Source: Gemmatimonadota bacterium (GTDB taxonomy: Bacteria; Gemmatimonadota; Gemmatimonadetes; Longimicrobiales; Gaopeijiaceae). Taken from it: DNA of 64,000 bases. This document shows, one piece after another, positions 26,604 through 34,734 of the stretch. The DNA lies in NCBI GenBank assembly GCA_041390125.1, contig JAWKQN010000012.1:62001-126000 (forward strand). Direction: 5' to 3'. Positions within the stretch are counted from its first letter, which is position 1. Every line of letters begins with the position of its first letter. A program made the translations under genes and the position numbers. The notes below the pieces were generated by a model. That model searched no databases and was not told the origin of the DNA. It worked only from the letters and a program-made list of their open reading frames with translations.

Positions 26604-28114
26604 ACGCGGACGAGGTCCTGCACACCGTCTTCGGCTACCGCGAGTTCCGGCCAGGCCAGCGCCTGATCATCGATGCCGTCACGGAGGGCCACGACTGCAT
26701 CGCGGTCATGCCCACCGGGGCCGGGAAGTCCCTGACGTTCCAGATCCCCGCGAAGCTGCTCCCCGGCACGGTGCTGGTGCTGTCCCCGCTCATCTCGCTC
26801 ATGAAGGACCAGGTGGACGCGCTGGACGCGCTCGGCTTCCGCGCCACGGCCATCAACTCCTCCCTGGACGCGGAAGAGCGCCAACGCCGCCTGGCCGGTC
26901 TGCGCGCAGGCGCCTACGAGCTGGTGTATCTGGCACCCGAGGCACTCACGCGCTTCCTGCGCCGGGAGATGCAGAGCTGGCCCCTGTCGCTGATCGTGGT
27001 GGACGAGGCCCATTGCATCTCGCAGTGGGGGCATGATTTCCGGCCGGCGTACCGGAGTCTGCGTGGGCTCAAGCAGGAGCTGCAGGGCATCCCGGTGCTG
27101 GCGCTGACCGCGACGGCCACACGTCCGGTGGCGCGCGACATCCTCGCGCAGCTCGGCATGGTCAAGCCCAAGGGGTTCAAGGGCTCCTTCTTCCGCTCCA
27201 ACCTGCGCATCTACTGCCGCAAGAAGGGCGAAGGAGACACCCGGGCCGAGATCCTCGGCCTGATCCGCGCCCGCAAGGGCGAGCGCGGGATCGTGTACTG
27301 CCTGTCGCGGAAAGGCGTGGAGCAGACCACCGCCTTCCTGGTCCGCAAGGGCGTCAACGCCGTGGCCTACCACGCCGGGCTCTCCGACGAGGAGCGCTCA
27401 CGCAGCCAGGATGCGTTCGCGCGCGACGACGTGGACGTCGTGGTGGCGACGATCGCGTTCGGCATGGGCATCGACAAGTCGAACGTGCGTTTCGTCATCC
27501 ACCGCGACATGCCCAAGGACGTCGAGTCCTGGTACCAGGAGATCGGGCGCGCCGGCCGCGACGGGCTGCCCAGCGACTGCTTCCTGTTCTACTCGTGGGC
27601 GGACGTGAAGCTGCACGAACGCTTCCTCGACGGGATCGAGGATCCCGACCAGTACCACATGAAGCTGCAGGCCACGCGGGGGCTGTTCCGCCTGGTGGAG
27701 AACGGCGGGTGTCGCCACCGCGCGATCCTGGGCTACTTCGACGAGACGCTGGAGGCGTGCGGGGACGCCTGCGATGTCTGCACCGGCACCACGCTGGAAG
27801 CCTTGGCCGCCGAGGGCATGCCCGCCCGCGGCAGCGGCCGGGGGAGCCGGGACCGGGCCGAGCGCCCCGCAGCGAGCGAAGACGACAGCCCGCTGTTCGA
27901 CCGCCTGCGCGAGGTGCGCAAGCAGATCGCCGACGGCCAGAACGTGCCCGCCTACATCGTCTTCAACGACCGCACCCTGCGCGCCATGGCCGACCTGCGA
28001 CCCCGCAGCGCCGCCGAGCTGCTGGACGTCCCGGGGGTGGGACCCGCCAAGCTGGAGCGCTACGGGCAGGCATTCCTGGACGCGGTGGCCGAGATGGAGG
28101 GGATCGGCGGCTGA
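26600..28114 (+). CDS. recQ: RecQ-type ATP-dependent DNA helicase (short form)
   Basis: 3'-5' SF2 helicase for recombination and repair. The 504 residues hold FGYREFRPGQ, Walker A TGAGKS (39-44), DEAH (135-138), the aromatic-rich loop CISQWGHDFR, helicase-C motif ATIAFGMGIDKSNVR, IGRAGRDG and zinc cysteines (CRHRAILGYF to CGDACDVC). A glycine/arginine linker then leads straight to a C-terminal HRDC domain (about 435-504). The winged-helix (RQC) part present in the 610-residue E. coli RecQ appears to be missing. The ATG overlaps the dipeptidase stop. Confidence 0.93.
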   Translation: MNADEVLHTVFGYREFRPGQRLIIDAVTEGHDCIAVMPTGAGKSLTFQIPAKLLPGTVLVLSPLISLMKDQVDALDALGFRATAINSSLDAEERQRRLAGLRAGAYELVYLAPEALTRFLRREMQSWPLSLIVVDEAHCISQWGHDFRPAYRSLRGLKQELQGIPVLALTATATRPVARDILAQLGMVKPKGFKGSFFRSNLRIYCRKKGEGDTRAEILGLIRARKGERGIVYCLSRKGVEQTTAFLVRKGVNAVAYHAGLSDEERSRSQDAFARDDVDVVVATIAFGMGIDKSNVRFVIHRDMPKDVESWYQEIGRAGRDGLPSDCFLFYSWADVKLHERFLDGIEDPDQYHMKLQATRGLFRLVENGGCRHRAILGYFDETLEACGDACDVCTGTTLEALAAEGMPARGSGRGSRDRAERPAASEDDSPLFDRLREVRKQIADGQNVPAYIVFNDRTLRAMADLRPRSAAELLDVPGVGPAKLERYGQAFLDAVAEMEGIGG

Positions 28115-28161
28115 GACCGGCACGAGCCCCGGACCGCGTCACCGGGGGTACGCCGACGCCG

Positions 28162-28212
28162 CCCATGGACCCCCCGGCCCTGAGACCCCCATGGAACCCC
28201 GGCCCTGAAACC
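28162..28212. repeat. Imperfect 25-26 bp tandem duplication
   Basis: Two adjacent copies, 28162-28187 and 28188-28212, both start CCCATGGA and contain CCCCGGCCCTGA, with a few differences. They lie in the 154-base gap between recQ and the next gene. No function is apparent; replication slippage is the simple explanation. Confidence 0.65.
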
Positions 28213-28268
28213 AGCCATTCGACCCCCCCGTACGGGAGGGAGCCTGTCCGTTCCGCCGGTGACCCGAC

Positions 28269-29600
28269 ATGCGCACGCCCTACCCGCTTCGCCTCCTGCT
28301 CTTCTTCTGGGCCCTCGCGGCCCCGCTCCACGCCCAGGATGCCCACCGCATCTGGGCGCGCGTGCACACGCACGCCGGGGAGGTCCACGAGGGCTTCCTG
28401 CGCTGGGACCGCAACGAGGCCAGCTGGGTGGACCTGCTGGACGGGACCAAGACCCTGCCGGAGGACGCCTACGACACGTGGATCGCCGAGCAGCATGGAG
28501 GCGAACGGCCCGTGCGGGCCATCCAGCTGCGCGGGTACCGCGTCACCTGGGACGAGGAGGATCCGGACTTCCCCACCCGCGTCGCCTCCGGCATCCGCTT
28601 CGGGCACCTGGCGGAACTGGTCGTCGCGGACGAGGACAGCGTGGACCTGGTGTTGAAAGGGGGCGGGCGGGTGTCGCTCTCCGGCGGGGCCACCGACCTG
28701 GGCCCTTCCCTGCGCGAGCTGATCGTCGAGCGGAACGGCCGGACCACGGAGCTGGAATGGGAGGACGTGGAGCGGGTGACGTTCGCGGCGGTCCCCGCGG
28801 GTGAGCGCGCCCGCTCCCAGCGCCTCTACGGCACCGTCCAGGACGACCGCGGCCGTTCCTTCACCGGCTTCCTCGCCTGGGACCTGGACGAGGCGTTCAC
28901 GTCCGACATCCTCGATGGCCGCGACGACGACGGGGACGAGCACGACATCCCCTTCGGGGACATCGCCTCCATCGAGGCCGAGCGCCGCTCGGCCAAGGTC
29001 ACCCTGCGGTCGGGCCGCACGCTCGAGCTGTCGGGCTCCAACGACGTGGGCCGTGGGCACCGTGGCGTCCAGATCTCCGATCCCGGGCTCGGCATGATCG
29101 AGGTGGAGTGGGACGCGCTGGAACGGGTGGACTTCGAGCCCGCGCCGGACGGCCCTGCCTACGATGCCTTCGACGGCGGCGCGCCGCTCCAGGGCACGGT
29201 CGTGACCCAGACGGGCGAGGAGATCCGCGGCACGCTGCGGTGGGACATGGACGAGACGTACACCTGGGAGCTGCTCGACGGACGGGCCGAGGACGATGCC
29301 TTCGTCGTCGGTGTGGGACGCGTCGGCCGCATCGAGCGGGGGCACTCGTTCAAGGTCGAGCTGGGACGCATCGCGCGCATCGAGCGGGGTGAGGCCTTCG
29401 GGGTGCGGGTGGTGCTGGTCGACGGACGCGAGCTGGTCATGGACGACTCCAACGACGTGGACTGGGACAACAAGGGCATCCTGATCACACCGGCCCCGAG
29501 CGAGGACGGCGGCGAGCCCGCGCAGCGCTACGTGTCCTGGGAGGAGTTCAAGGAGGTCCGCTTCGGGAGCGCGGCGGCGTCGGCAGGAGGACCCCGATGA
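28269..29600 (+). CDS. Secreted protein with three W-D-x-D/N-E repeats
   Basis: Not a family I recognise. It has a signal peptide (LLLFFWALAAPLHAQ) and 443 residues rich in Asp, Glu and Trp. Three segments share one pattern, a short beta pair G-x-V then G-F/T-L-x-W-D followed by D/N-E and L-x-G: about 32-62 (GFLRWDRNEASWVDLLDG), 186-218 (GFLAWDLDEAFTSDILDG) and 306-338 (GTLRWDMDETYTWELLDG). Between them are other beta-like stretches with ELSGSNDV and ELVMDDSNDV. Probably a periplasmic beta-repeat protein. Its stop overlaps the start of the following outer-membrane gene, so the two likely act together. Confidence 0.75.
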   Translation: MRTPYPLRLLLFFWALAAPLHAQDAHRIWARVHTHAGEVHEGFLRWDRNEASWVDLLDGTKTLPEDAYDTWIAEQHGGERPVRAIQLRGYRVTWDEEDPDFPTRVASGIRFGHLAELVVADEDSVDLVLKGGGRVSLSGGATDLGPSLRELIVERNGRTTELEWEDVERVTFAAVPAGERARSQRLYGTVQDDRGRSFTGFLAWDLDEAFTSDILDGRDDDGDEHDIPFGDIASIEAERRSAKVTLRSGRTLELSGSNDVGRGHRGVQISDPGLGMIEVEWDALERVDFEPAPDGPAYDAFDGGAPLQGTVVTQTGEEIRGTLRWDMDETYTWELLDGRAEDDAFVVGVGRVGRIERGHSFKVELGRIARIERGEAFGVRVVLVDGRELVMDDSNDVDWDNKGILITPAPSEDGGEPAQRYVSWEEFKEVRFGSAAASAGGPR

Positions 29601-31972
29601 TCCGGCAGAGGTCTCCGCGCACGGTGGAGCCGCGGATGCGGACCCCCTGCGCGACACAGGGCGGAACCGGGTGGAGCGGAGCGTCGGCGGCGCTGGCCGC
29701 TCTCGCGCTGTTCGGCCTGGCCGCGCCCGGCCTGCACGCCCAGACTCCCCTCCGCGACGATGCCTTCGTGGATCCCGCTGCCCGTACGCTCTGGAGCGCT
29801 GCGGCGGACACCTGGGGTGCGTTGGACACCTCCATCCTGCGCTACACGGCCCGCATCGATCAGCGCATCGCGGCGTCGCTGCGCACGCCGCTCAAGGACC
29901 GCGTCCTCTACCGCAACGAGACGGCCGTGCGCGCGTTCTGGGATCAGGAGTACGATCCGGTGGTGCAGGTGCTGGGGACACGGTCCCAGTATCCCGGACG
30001 GAATGCGGCGATCCGGGACGGGGACCTGGACTGGCTGGAGGACCTCCCGTTCGACGAGCCGTTCGAGCCGGGCGGGGATCGGTTGTTCTTCGGCATGGGG
30101 GACTCCGACGAGGACGCCTTCCAACCCGACAACGACGACTTCTGGTTCGCGCACCCGCTCGCGCCCGGTGCCGACAGCCTCTATCGCTTCGAGAGCGGAG
30201 ACACGCTGACCCTGAGCCTACCCGGCGGACGTCAACTCCGCACGGTCCAGCTGGATGTGCTGCCGCGGCGCGCGGACGTGCACCGCATCACCGGCAGCCT
30301 CTGGATCGAGCCGGAGTCCGGCGCGCTGGTGCGGGCGGTCTTCCGCTTGAGCCAGCAGTTCGACGCGATCCGCGACATCCCGGACCTGCAGGAGGAGGAA
30401 GAGCAGGGCTCCTTCAAGTACGTGCCGGGGCTCTTCAAGCCGTGGACGTTCGACCTCACCATGATCGCGGTGGACTACGCGCTGTGGGACTTCCGCGTCT
30501 GGCTGCCGCGCACGCTGCGCATGGAAGGAGAGGTGGCCGCCGGGATCCTGAAGATGCCGGTGTCCATGGACGTGGCGTACGACATCGAGTCCGTGACCAC
30601 GGCCGAGGACGACGGCGAGGAGACGGTGGACCTCTCCGTGGGCGCCGATCCGACCGGTGCGGTGCAGGAGGTGCATTTCGGGTCGCGCGCGGAGGCCATG
30701 GCGTTCATCGCGCAATTGCTCTCCGACGGAGAGCCGGTGGCCTACGAGCAGATGTCGCGTGCCGAGCCCGCCGCGCGGGATCGGGAGTCGCTGCTGCTGG
30801 TCCCGCAGGACCGGAGCCAGGTGGCCGTCAGCCCACACCTGCCACCGCCGATCTGGGAGGAGGCCGACGGGTTCGCCACGGACGACGAGCTTGCGGAGTA
30901 CCTGGGCACGCTCGCGGACCTGCCCGCGCCCCCGATCGAAGGCCTGCCCTGGTCGGCGAGCTGGGGGTGGGCCCGACCCGACCTGGTGCGCTACAACCGC
31001 GTCGAGGGGCCGGCCCTGGGCGGGCGGGTGGAGGCGGCCATCGGCGGGCCGTGGACCCTGGGGGCCAGCGGCTTCCTGGGCTTCTCCAGCTTCGAGCCCT
31101 CGGCGCGCCTCGACCTGGAGCGCTCCACCGTGCTGCGCACGCTCACCTTCGGCGTCTATCGCGAGGTCACGGCGACGGACCCCCGCGCCGGCTACCTGGG
31201 CTTCGGCAACTCGCTCGACGCGTTCTTCTTCGGACGGGACAACGGGGAGTACTACCGGGCCACGGGCGCCTCGCTCACGTGGAGTCCGCCGACCGGGGCC
31301 CGGGAATCGTTCGCCTTGCGCCTGTGGGCGGAGCGTCAGGACCGGCTGGAGACGGAGGCGGGCTTCGCCCTCTTCCACGCCTTCGACGACTCCTGGGATT
31401 TCCGGGGTAACGTGCCGGCCACCGACCTGGAGGAGGCGGGCGCCGAGCTGAGGGTGTCTCCCTGGTGGGGCGGGGATCCGCTGGGCGTGCAGGCGGGCCT
31501 GGAGCTCTTCGGCCAGGGCGCGCGTTGGCGCGCCATCGGCGCGGACACCACGTCCGACTACGCCCGCACCAGCGCGGTCCTGCGGGTGGCCGTCCCGCTC
31601 GGGGGCCGCTGGCGGGCGGGCCTGGAGGCCGGTGCCGGCACCACGTTCGGGGACGCGCCGCCGCAGCGCGCCTGGTTCCTCGGTTCGGCAGGCACGCTGC
31701 GGGGCTATCCTCCGTCCGTGATCTCCGGCCCGTCCTTCACGCGAGGCCGGCTGGAGTTGGCGCGCACCTTCGACGGTGTGGGGAGCTTCTCCGCCTTCGG
31801 GGACGCGGGGTGGGCGGGCGCGCGCGACGCCTTCGCCGCGGACGACCTGCTCTATGGGGTGGGCATCGGCGGGAGCCTGCTGGACGGGCTGATCCGGATC
31901 GATCTCTCCCGCGGTCTGAACGGCCCCAACCGACAGTTCCGCCTGGATCTGTACCTGGACGCGATCCTCTGA
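29597..31972 (+). CDS. Large outer-membrane beta-barrel protein of unknown role
   Basis: 791 residues with a signal peptide (ALAALALFGLAAPGLHAQ). The N-terminal half (about 45-400) is periplasmic-like, with an outer-membrane-protein feature YTARIDQRIAAS and the segment SGALVRAVFRL seen in carboxypeptidase-regulatory/DUF5686-type proteins. The C-terminal half (about 460-791) consists of amphipathic strands with FLGSAGTLRGYP, the pattern of Omp85/BamA-type barrels, and ends LDLYLDAIL. Function is not known; surface assembly or transport is only a guess. The ATG overlaps the stop of the preceding secreted repeat protein (ATGA). Confidence 0.75.
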   Translation: MIRQRSPRTVEPRMRTPCATQGGTGWSGASAALAALALFGLAAPGLHAQTPLRDDAFVDPAARTLWSAAADTWGALDTSILRYTARIDQRIAASLRTPLKDRVLYRNETAVRAFWDQEYDPVVQVLGTRSQYPGRNAAIRDGDLDWLEDLPFDEPFEPGGDRLFFGMGDSDEDAFQPDNDDFWFAHPLAPGADSLYRFESGDTLTLSLPGGRQLRTVQLDVLPRRADVHRITGSLWIEPESGALVRAVFRLSQQFDAIRDIPDLQEEEEQGSFKYVPGLFKPWTFDLTMIAVDYALWDFRVWLPRTLRMEGEVAAGILKMPVSMDVAYDIESVTTAEDDGEETVDLSVGADPTGAVQEVHFGSRAEAMAFIAQLLSDGEPVAYEQMSRAEPAARDRESLLLVPQDRSQVAVSPHLPPPIWEEADGFATDDELAEYLGTLADLPAPPIEGLPWSASWGWARPDLVRYNRVEGPALGGRVEAAIGGPWTLGASGFLGFSSFEPSARLDLERSTVLRTLTFGVYREVTATDPRAGYLGFGNSLDAFFFGRDNGEYYRATGASLTWSPPTGARESFALRLWAERQDRLETEAGFALFHAFDDSWDFRGNVPATDLEEAGAELRVSPWWGGDPLGVQAGLELFGQGARWRAIGADTTSDYARTSAVLRVAVPLGGRWRAGLEAGAGTTFGDAPPQRAWFLGSAGTLRGYPPSVISGPSFTRGRLELARTFDGVGSFSAFGDAGWAGARDAFAADDLLYGVGIGGSLLDGLIRIDLSRGLNGPNRQFRLDLYLDAIL

Positions 31973-32056
31973 GACGCAGCCGTCAAGCGGCCCGGCGCGG
32001 CACCTCGGCGTAGCGCTCGAGCCCGCGCACGTCCCGCTCCAGCGAGGGGATGGTGC

Positions 32057-32872
32057 TCATGACGTGCCCCGTGTCGTCGGCTCGTCGGAGAACGGCTCGT
32101 AGAGCGCGTCCGGGGGAGTCCTCCCCAGCTCCACCAGGAAGGCCGCGATCCGCGTGCAGCACGCAGTAAGGAAGCGGTCGCCCTTCTCGGCGGTGGCAGC
32201 GGCGGGATCGCCGATGCCGGTATCCTGCGTGACACTGGGCCAGTCGCGCGGAGTCCAGGCCCAGCCTTCGTTGAAGGCCGCGACCGTGAACGGCTGCGCA
32301 TCGCCGGTTCCCCACCGCTCCCGCGGCGCCACCAGGTCGGGTCGCAGCGCCAGCACCACGCTGGTCTCGAGCTCTCCGGCGTGATCGCCGGGTCGGTCGA
32401 AGAAGCCGCGGGCGTCCACGGCGCGCCACCAGTCGAAGGCGCACAGGAACACGTCGGTCTCGCCCTGCGCTTCGCGGATCAGCGGCTTGAAATCGTTGCC
32501 GCCGTGCCCGTTGCAGAGCACCAGCCGTTCGATGCCCGCGGCCTCCACGCTGCGGATGAGATCGAAGAGGATCTGGAGCTGCGTGGAGGGGCTCAGGTGC
32601 AGGGTGGGCCCGAGGCCGAGCTGGGTGGAGTTCACACCGAACGGCACCGCGGGCAGCACCAGGGGCCGCCCGCCCGCCTCCCAGGCCAGGCGGGCGGCCT
32701 CGACGGCCACGGACTCGGCCTCCAGCGTGTCGGTCCCGTAGGGCAGGTGCAGGTTGTGCGGCTCGGTGGCGCCCCAGGGGAGCAGCGCGAGATCGTACGA
32801 CCGCTCCTGCACGTCCTCCCAGCGGCTCTCGGCGAGCACCCAGGGGCGGGCAGCGGACGTGGAGTCGCTCAT
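32057..32872 (-). CDS. Creatininase-family amidohydrolase
   Basis: 271 residues of the creatininase/MftE family, metal-dependent amide or peptide hydrolases. The metal-site motifs are visible in order: PWGATEPHNLHLPYGTDT, CNGHGGND and FDRPGDHAGELETS. The substrate cannot be told; creatinine, formamidopyrimidine and mycofactocin peptide all occur in the family, and no mft genes are near. Its ATG overlaps the stop of the ABM-domain gene upstream, suggesting a two-gene operon. Confidence 0.9.
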   Translation of the reverse strand: MSDSTSAARPWVLAESRWEDVQERSYDLALLPWGATEPHNLHLPYGTDTLEAESVAVEAARLAWEAGGRPLVLPAVPFGVNSTQLGLGPTLHLSPSTQLQILFDLIRSVEAAGIERLVLCNGHGGNDFKPLIREAQGETDVFLCAFDWWRAVDARGFFDRPGDHAGELETSVVLALRPDLVAPRERWGTGDAQPFTVAAFNEGWAWTPRDWPSVTQDTGIGDPAAATAEKGDRFLTACCTRIAAFLVELGRTPPDALYEPFSDEPTTRGTS

Positions 32873-33180
32873 CGCTCCTCCCGGACGTCGTAGTGACGGG
32901 ACCGCTCGTCGAAGCGCTTCAGCACGGCGCGTGCGGCGGCGGGTACGTAGGCGGCTTCATGGTCCGGTCCCGCGAACTGCCGCACCGCGTCCAGCGCGTC
33001 GAACTCCATCAGCGTGACGAACTCCACTTCGTCCCCCGCGCTCCGGCGCAGGAGCCGGATGCCGCGGTATCCGGCCACGCCCTTGGCTGCGATGCCGGGG
33101 AAGATCTCCTCCCGGAGCAGGCGCTCGTACGCGTCCGCGTTCTCCGGCGTGGTCCAGCCGTGCCACATGCGCACGATCAT
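32869..33180 (-). CDS. ABM-domain (antibiotic biosynthesis monooxygenase-like) protein
   Basis: 103 residues beginning MIVRMWHGWTTPENADAYERLL, with VEFVTLMEFDALDAVRQFAG, the ferredoxin-like dimeric alpha-beta barrel (ABM) pattern. Such proteins range from monooxygenases to simple stress or haem-degrading enzymes; no catalytic assignment is possible. It is co-translated with the creatininase-family gene (ATGA overlap) and starts divergently from the VOC gene. Confidence 0.8.
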   Translation of the reverse strand: MIVRMWHGWTTPENADAYERLLREEIFPGIAAKGVAGYRGIRLLRRSAGDEVEFVTLMEFDALDAVRQFAGPDHEAAYVPAAARAVLKRFDERSRHYDVREER

Positions 33181-33251
33181 CCGTTGCTCCAGCGCTCGAG
33201 GTGTGTCACCGTGCGCGGAGCGTAGTCGGAGCCTCATGCCGGAGCAATCGC

Positions 33252-33896
33252 GTGTCGGTCCTCGAGCGGGTGGATCATCTGGTGGTGGCGGCCCCCGACC
33301 TGGAGGAGGGCGTCCGCTGGTTCGAGGAGCGCGTGGGCGTGGCCCCGGGCCCCGGGGGTCGCCATCCGGCGTGGGGGACCCGCAACCGCATCCTGGCGCT
33401 GGGGCCCCGGTGCTACGTGGAGGTGATCGGACCCGATCCGGAGCGCGAGAGCGGGGAGCTGCCGACCCTGTTCGGGATCGATCGGCTGGAGGAGCCGGGT
33501 CTGGTGGCCTGGGCAGCGGCCGGAACCGATCTGGAAGGGGCGGTGCGGCGCGCACGCGCGGCCGGCCTCGCGCTCGGTGAGCCGGTCTCCGGGTCGCGCC
33601 GGCGTCCGGACGGCAGCCTGCTCGCCTGGTCCATGACGGATCCGTACTCCGTCGATCCCGAGTGGCCGCTCCCGTTCCTGCTGGACTGGTCGGGTTCGGC
33701 GCACCCCGCCGCGGGGTGGACGGGGGACGTCACCCTCGTGGATCTCCGTGCGGAGCACCCGGAGCCGCAGCGGCTGCGGGACGGGCTCGCGGTGCTCGAC
33801 GTGCCCCTGCCGGTGACCGAGGGTCCACGGGCTGCGCTCTTCGCGACCTTGCGAGGGCCGGGTGGGGACGTGGTGCTGACGCGGCCGGGTCGGTAG
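33252..33896 (+). CDS. Glyoxalase-like (VOC) domain protein
   Basis: 214 residues starting at GTG 33252 (VLERVDHLVVAAPDLEEGVRWFEERVGV), the typical first strand-helix of the vicinal oxygen chelate fold, with RNRILALGPRCYVEVIGPDP as the second module strand. This matches the glyoxalase_3-like family, whose reactions are mostly unknown. No ATG lies close to the domain start. A perfect palindrome follows the gene. Confidence 0.8.
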   Translation: MSVLERVDHLVVAAPDLEEGVRWFEERVGVAPGPGGRHPAWGTRNRILALGPRCYVEVIGPDPERESGELPTLFGIDRLEEPGLVAWAAAGTDLEGAVRRARAAGLALGEPVSGSRRRPDGSLLAWSMTDPYSVDPEWPLPFLLDWSGSAHPAAGWTGDVTLVDLRAEHPEPQRLRDGLAVLDVPLPVTEGPRAALFATLRGPGGDVVLTRPGR

Positions 33897-33936
33897 GCGT
33901 CCCCGCGTCTTCTTCGCCGCCCCGGGCCGGAGACAC

Positions 33937-33960
33937 GCGCTCGGAGGGCCCTCCGAGCGC
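33937..33960. terminator. 24-bp perfect palindrome between convergent genes
   Basis: GCGCTCGGAGGG is followed at once by its exact inverse complement CCCTCCGAGCGC. As RNA it gives a 10-bp stem with a 4-base loop on either strand. It lies between the VOC gene (ends 33896) and the convergent membrane gene (ends 33977), so a bidirectional terminator is likely although no T-run is present. Confidence 0.65.
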
Positions 33961-33976
33961 CACGGGACGCGGTCCG

Positions 33977-34654
33977 CTACGGCGCGCGGGGCTCCCCGAG
34001 GACGACTTCGAGCTCCCGCTCCAGCGGTCCCACCTCGGTGATCAGCAGCGCCAGCTCCTCCCGGATCTCCGCCAGCATGGACAGGTGTGCGCGGTAGAGG
34101 CCGCGCAATCGTCCGGACTCCTCGTAGAAGCGATCCGGCCCGTCGTCCACGTGCGGCAGGATCTCGCGCTCGGTGACCTCGTTGTAGCGCCGATATCGGT
34201 CGCTCATCGAGATCAGACGGTTGTAGAACACCGCGAGGCGGTTGAAGAGGTCCGGATCGAGCAAGGCCACACCCCCCGACGCGAGCGTCGCTTCCCAGAT
34301 CGCCGAGGGGGGCGACTCGGCTCGGGGCTCACGGTAGTAGGGGGGTGGGGGCGCGTGGCCCTGCGCTCGCGCTGCGTTCCACTCCGCCTCGATCCTGTCC
34401 ATCTCCGCGGCCACCAGTGGGGCCCGCGAGCTGAAGGCGTGCATCTCGCCCAGGATCGCGGCGTAGATGTGCTGGGCACGCTGCCGGTCTTCGCGGGTCT
34501 GGCGGACGTCCTCGGCCACGAACGCGCCGAACACGCCGACGAAGATCACGCTCAGCTCGGCCAGGACCCGCAGCGTGACCGCTCGCCGACCCGGGGGGGC
34601 GGGCCGGTGGGCCGAGCGGTCGGGCGCAGGGTGCGTGCGAGGGGTGGTTGCCAT
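33977..34654 (-). CDS. Single-span membrane protein of unknown function
   Basis: 225 residues. After a Pro/Arg-rich head comes one membrane helix (about 28-50, LRVLAELSVIFVGVFGAFVAE) followed at once by the charged DVRQTREDRQRAQHIYAAIL and a long helical, mostly charged domain. The helix plus VxEDxRQxREDRxRA layout resembles a widespread family of small uncharacterised proteins (DUF6090-like). Its start is 80 bases downstream of the asparaginase stop on the same strand. Confidence 0.7.
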   Translation of the reverse strand: MATTPRTHPAPDRSAHRPAPPGRRAVTLRVLAELSVIFVGVFGAFVAEDVRQTREDRQRAQHIYAAILGEMHAFSSRAPLVAAEMDRIEAEWNAARAQGHAPPPPYYREPRAESPPSAIWEATLASGGVALLDPDLFNRLAVFYNRLISMSDRYRRYNEVTEREILPHVDDGPDRFYEESGRLRGLYRAHLSMLAEIREELALLITEVGPLERELEVVLGEPRAP

Positions 34655-34734
34655 CTGTCGCTGTCCGAAAGGATCTCCGCACTCGTACGGCTGCGGGCAA
34701 GCCGGGTTTCGGTCCGGGATGCCGTCCGCGTCGC

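Noticed and set aside
31983..32060. A 25-codon minus-strand reading frame starting MSTIPSLERDV that overlaps the creatininase stop (ATGA).
   Set aside because: Too short to support; no similarity that I recognise and no own ribosome site. Could be a remnant of a longer gene.
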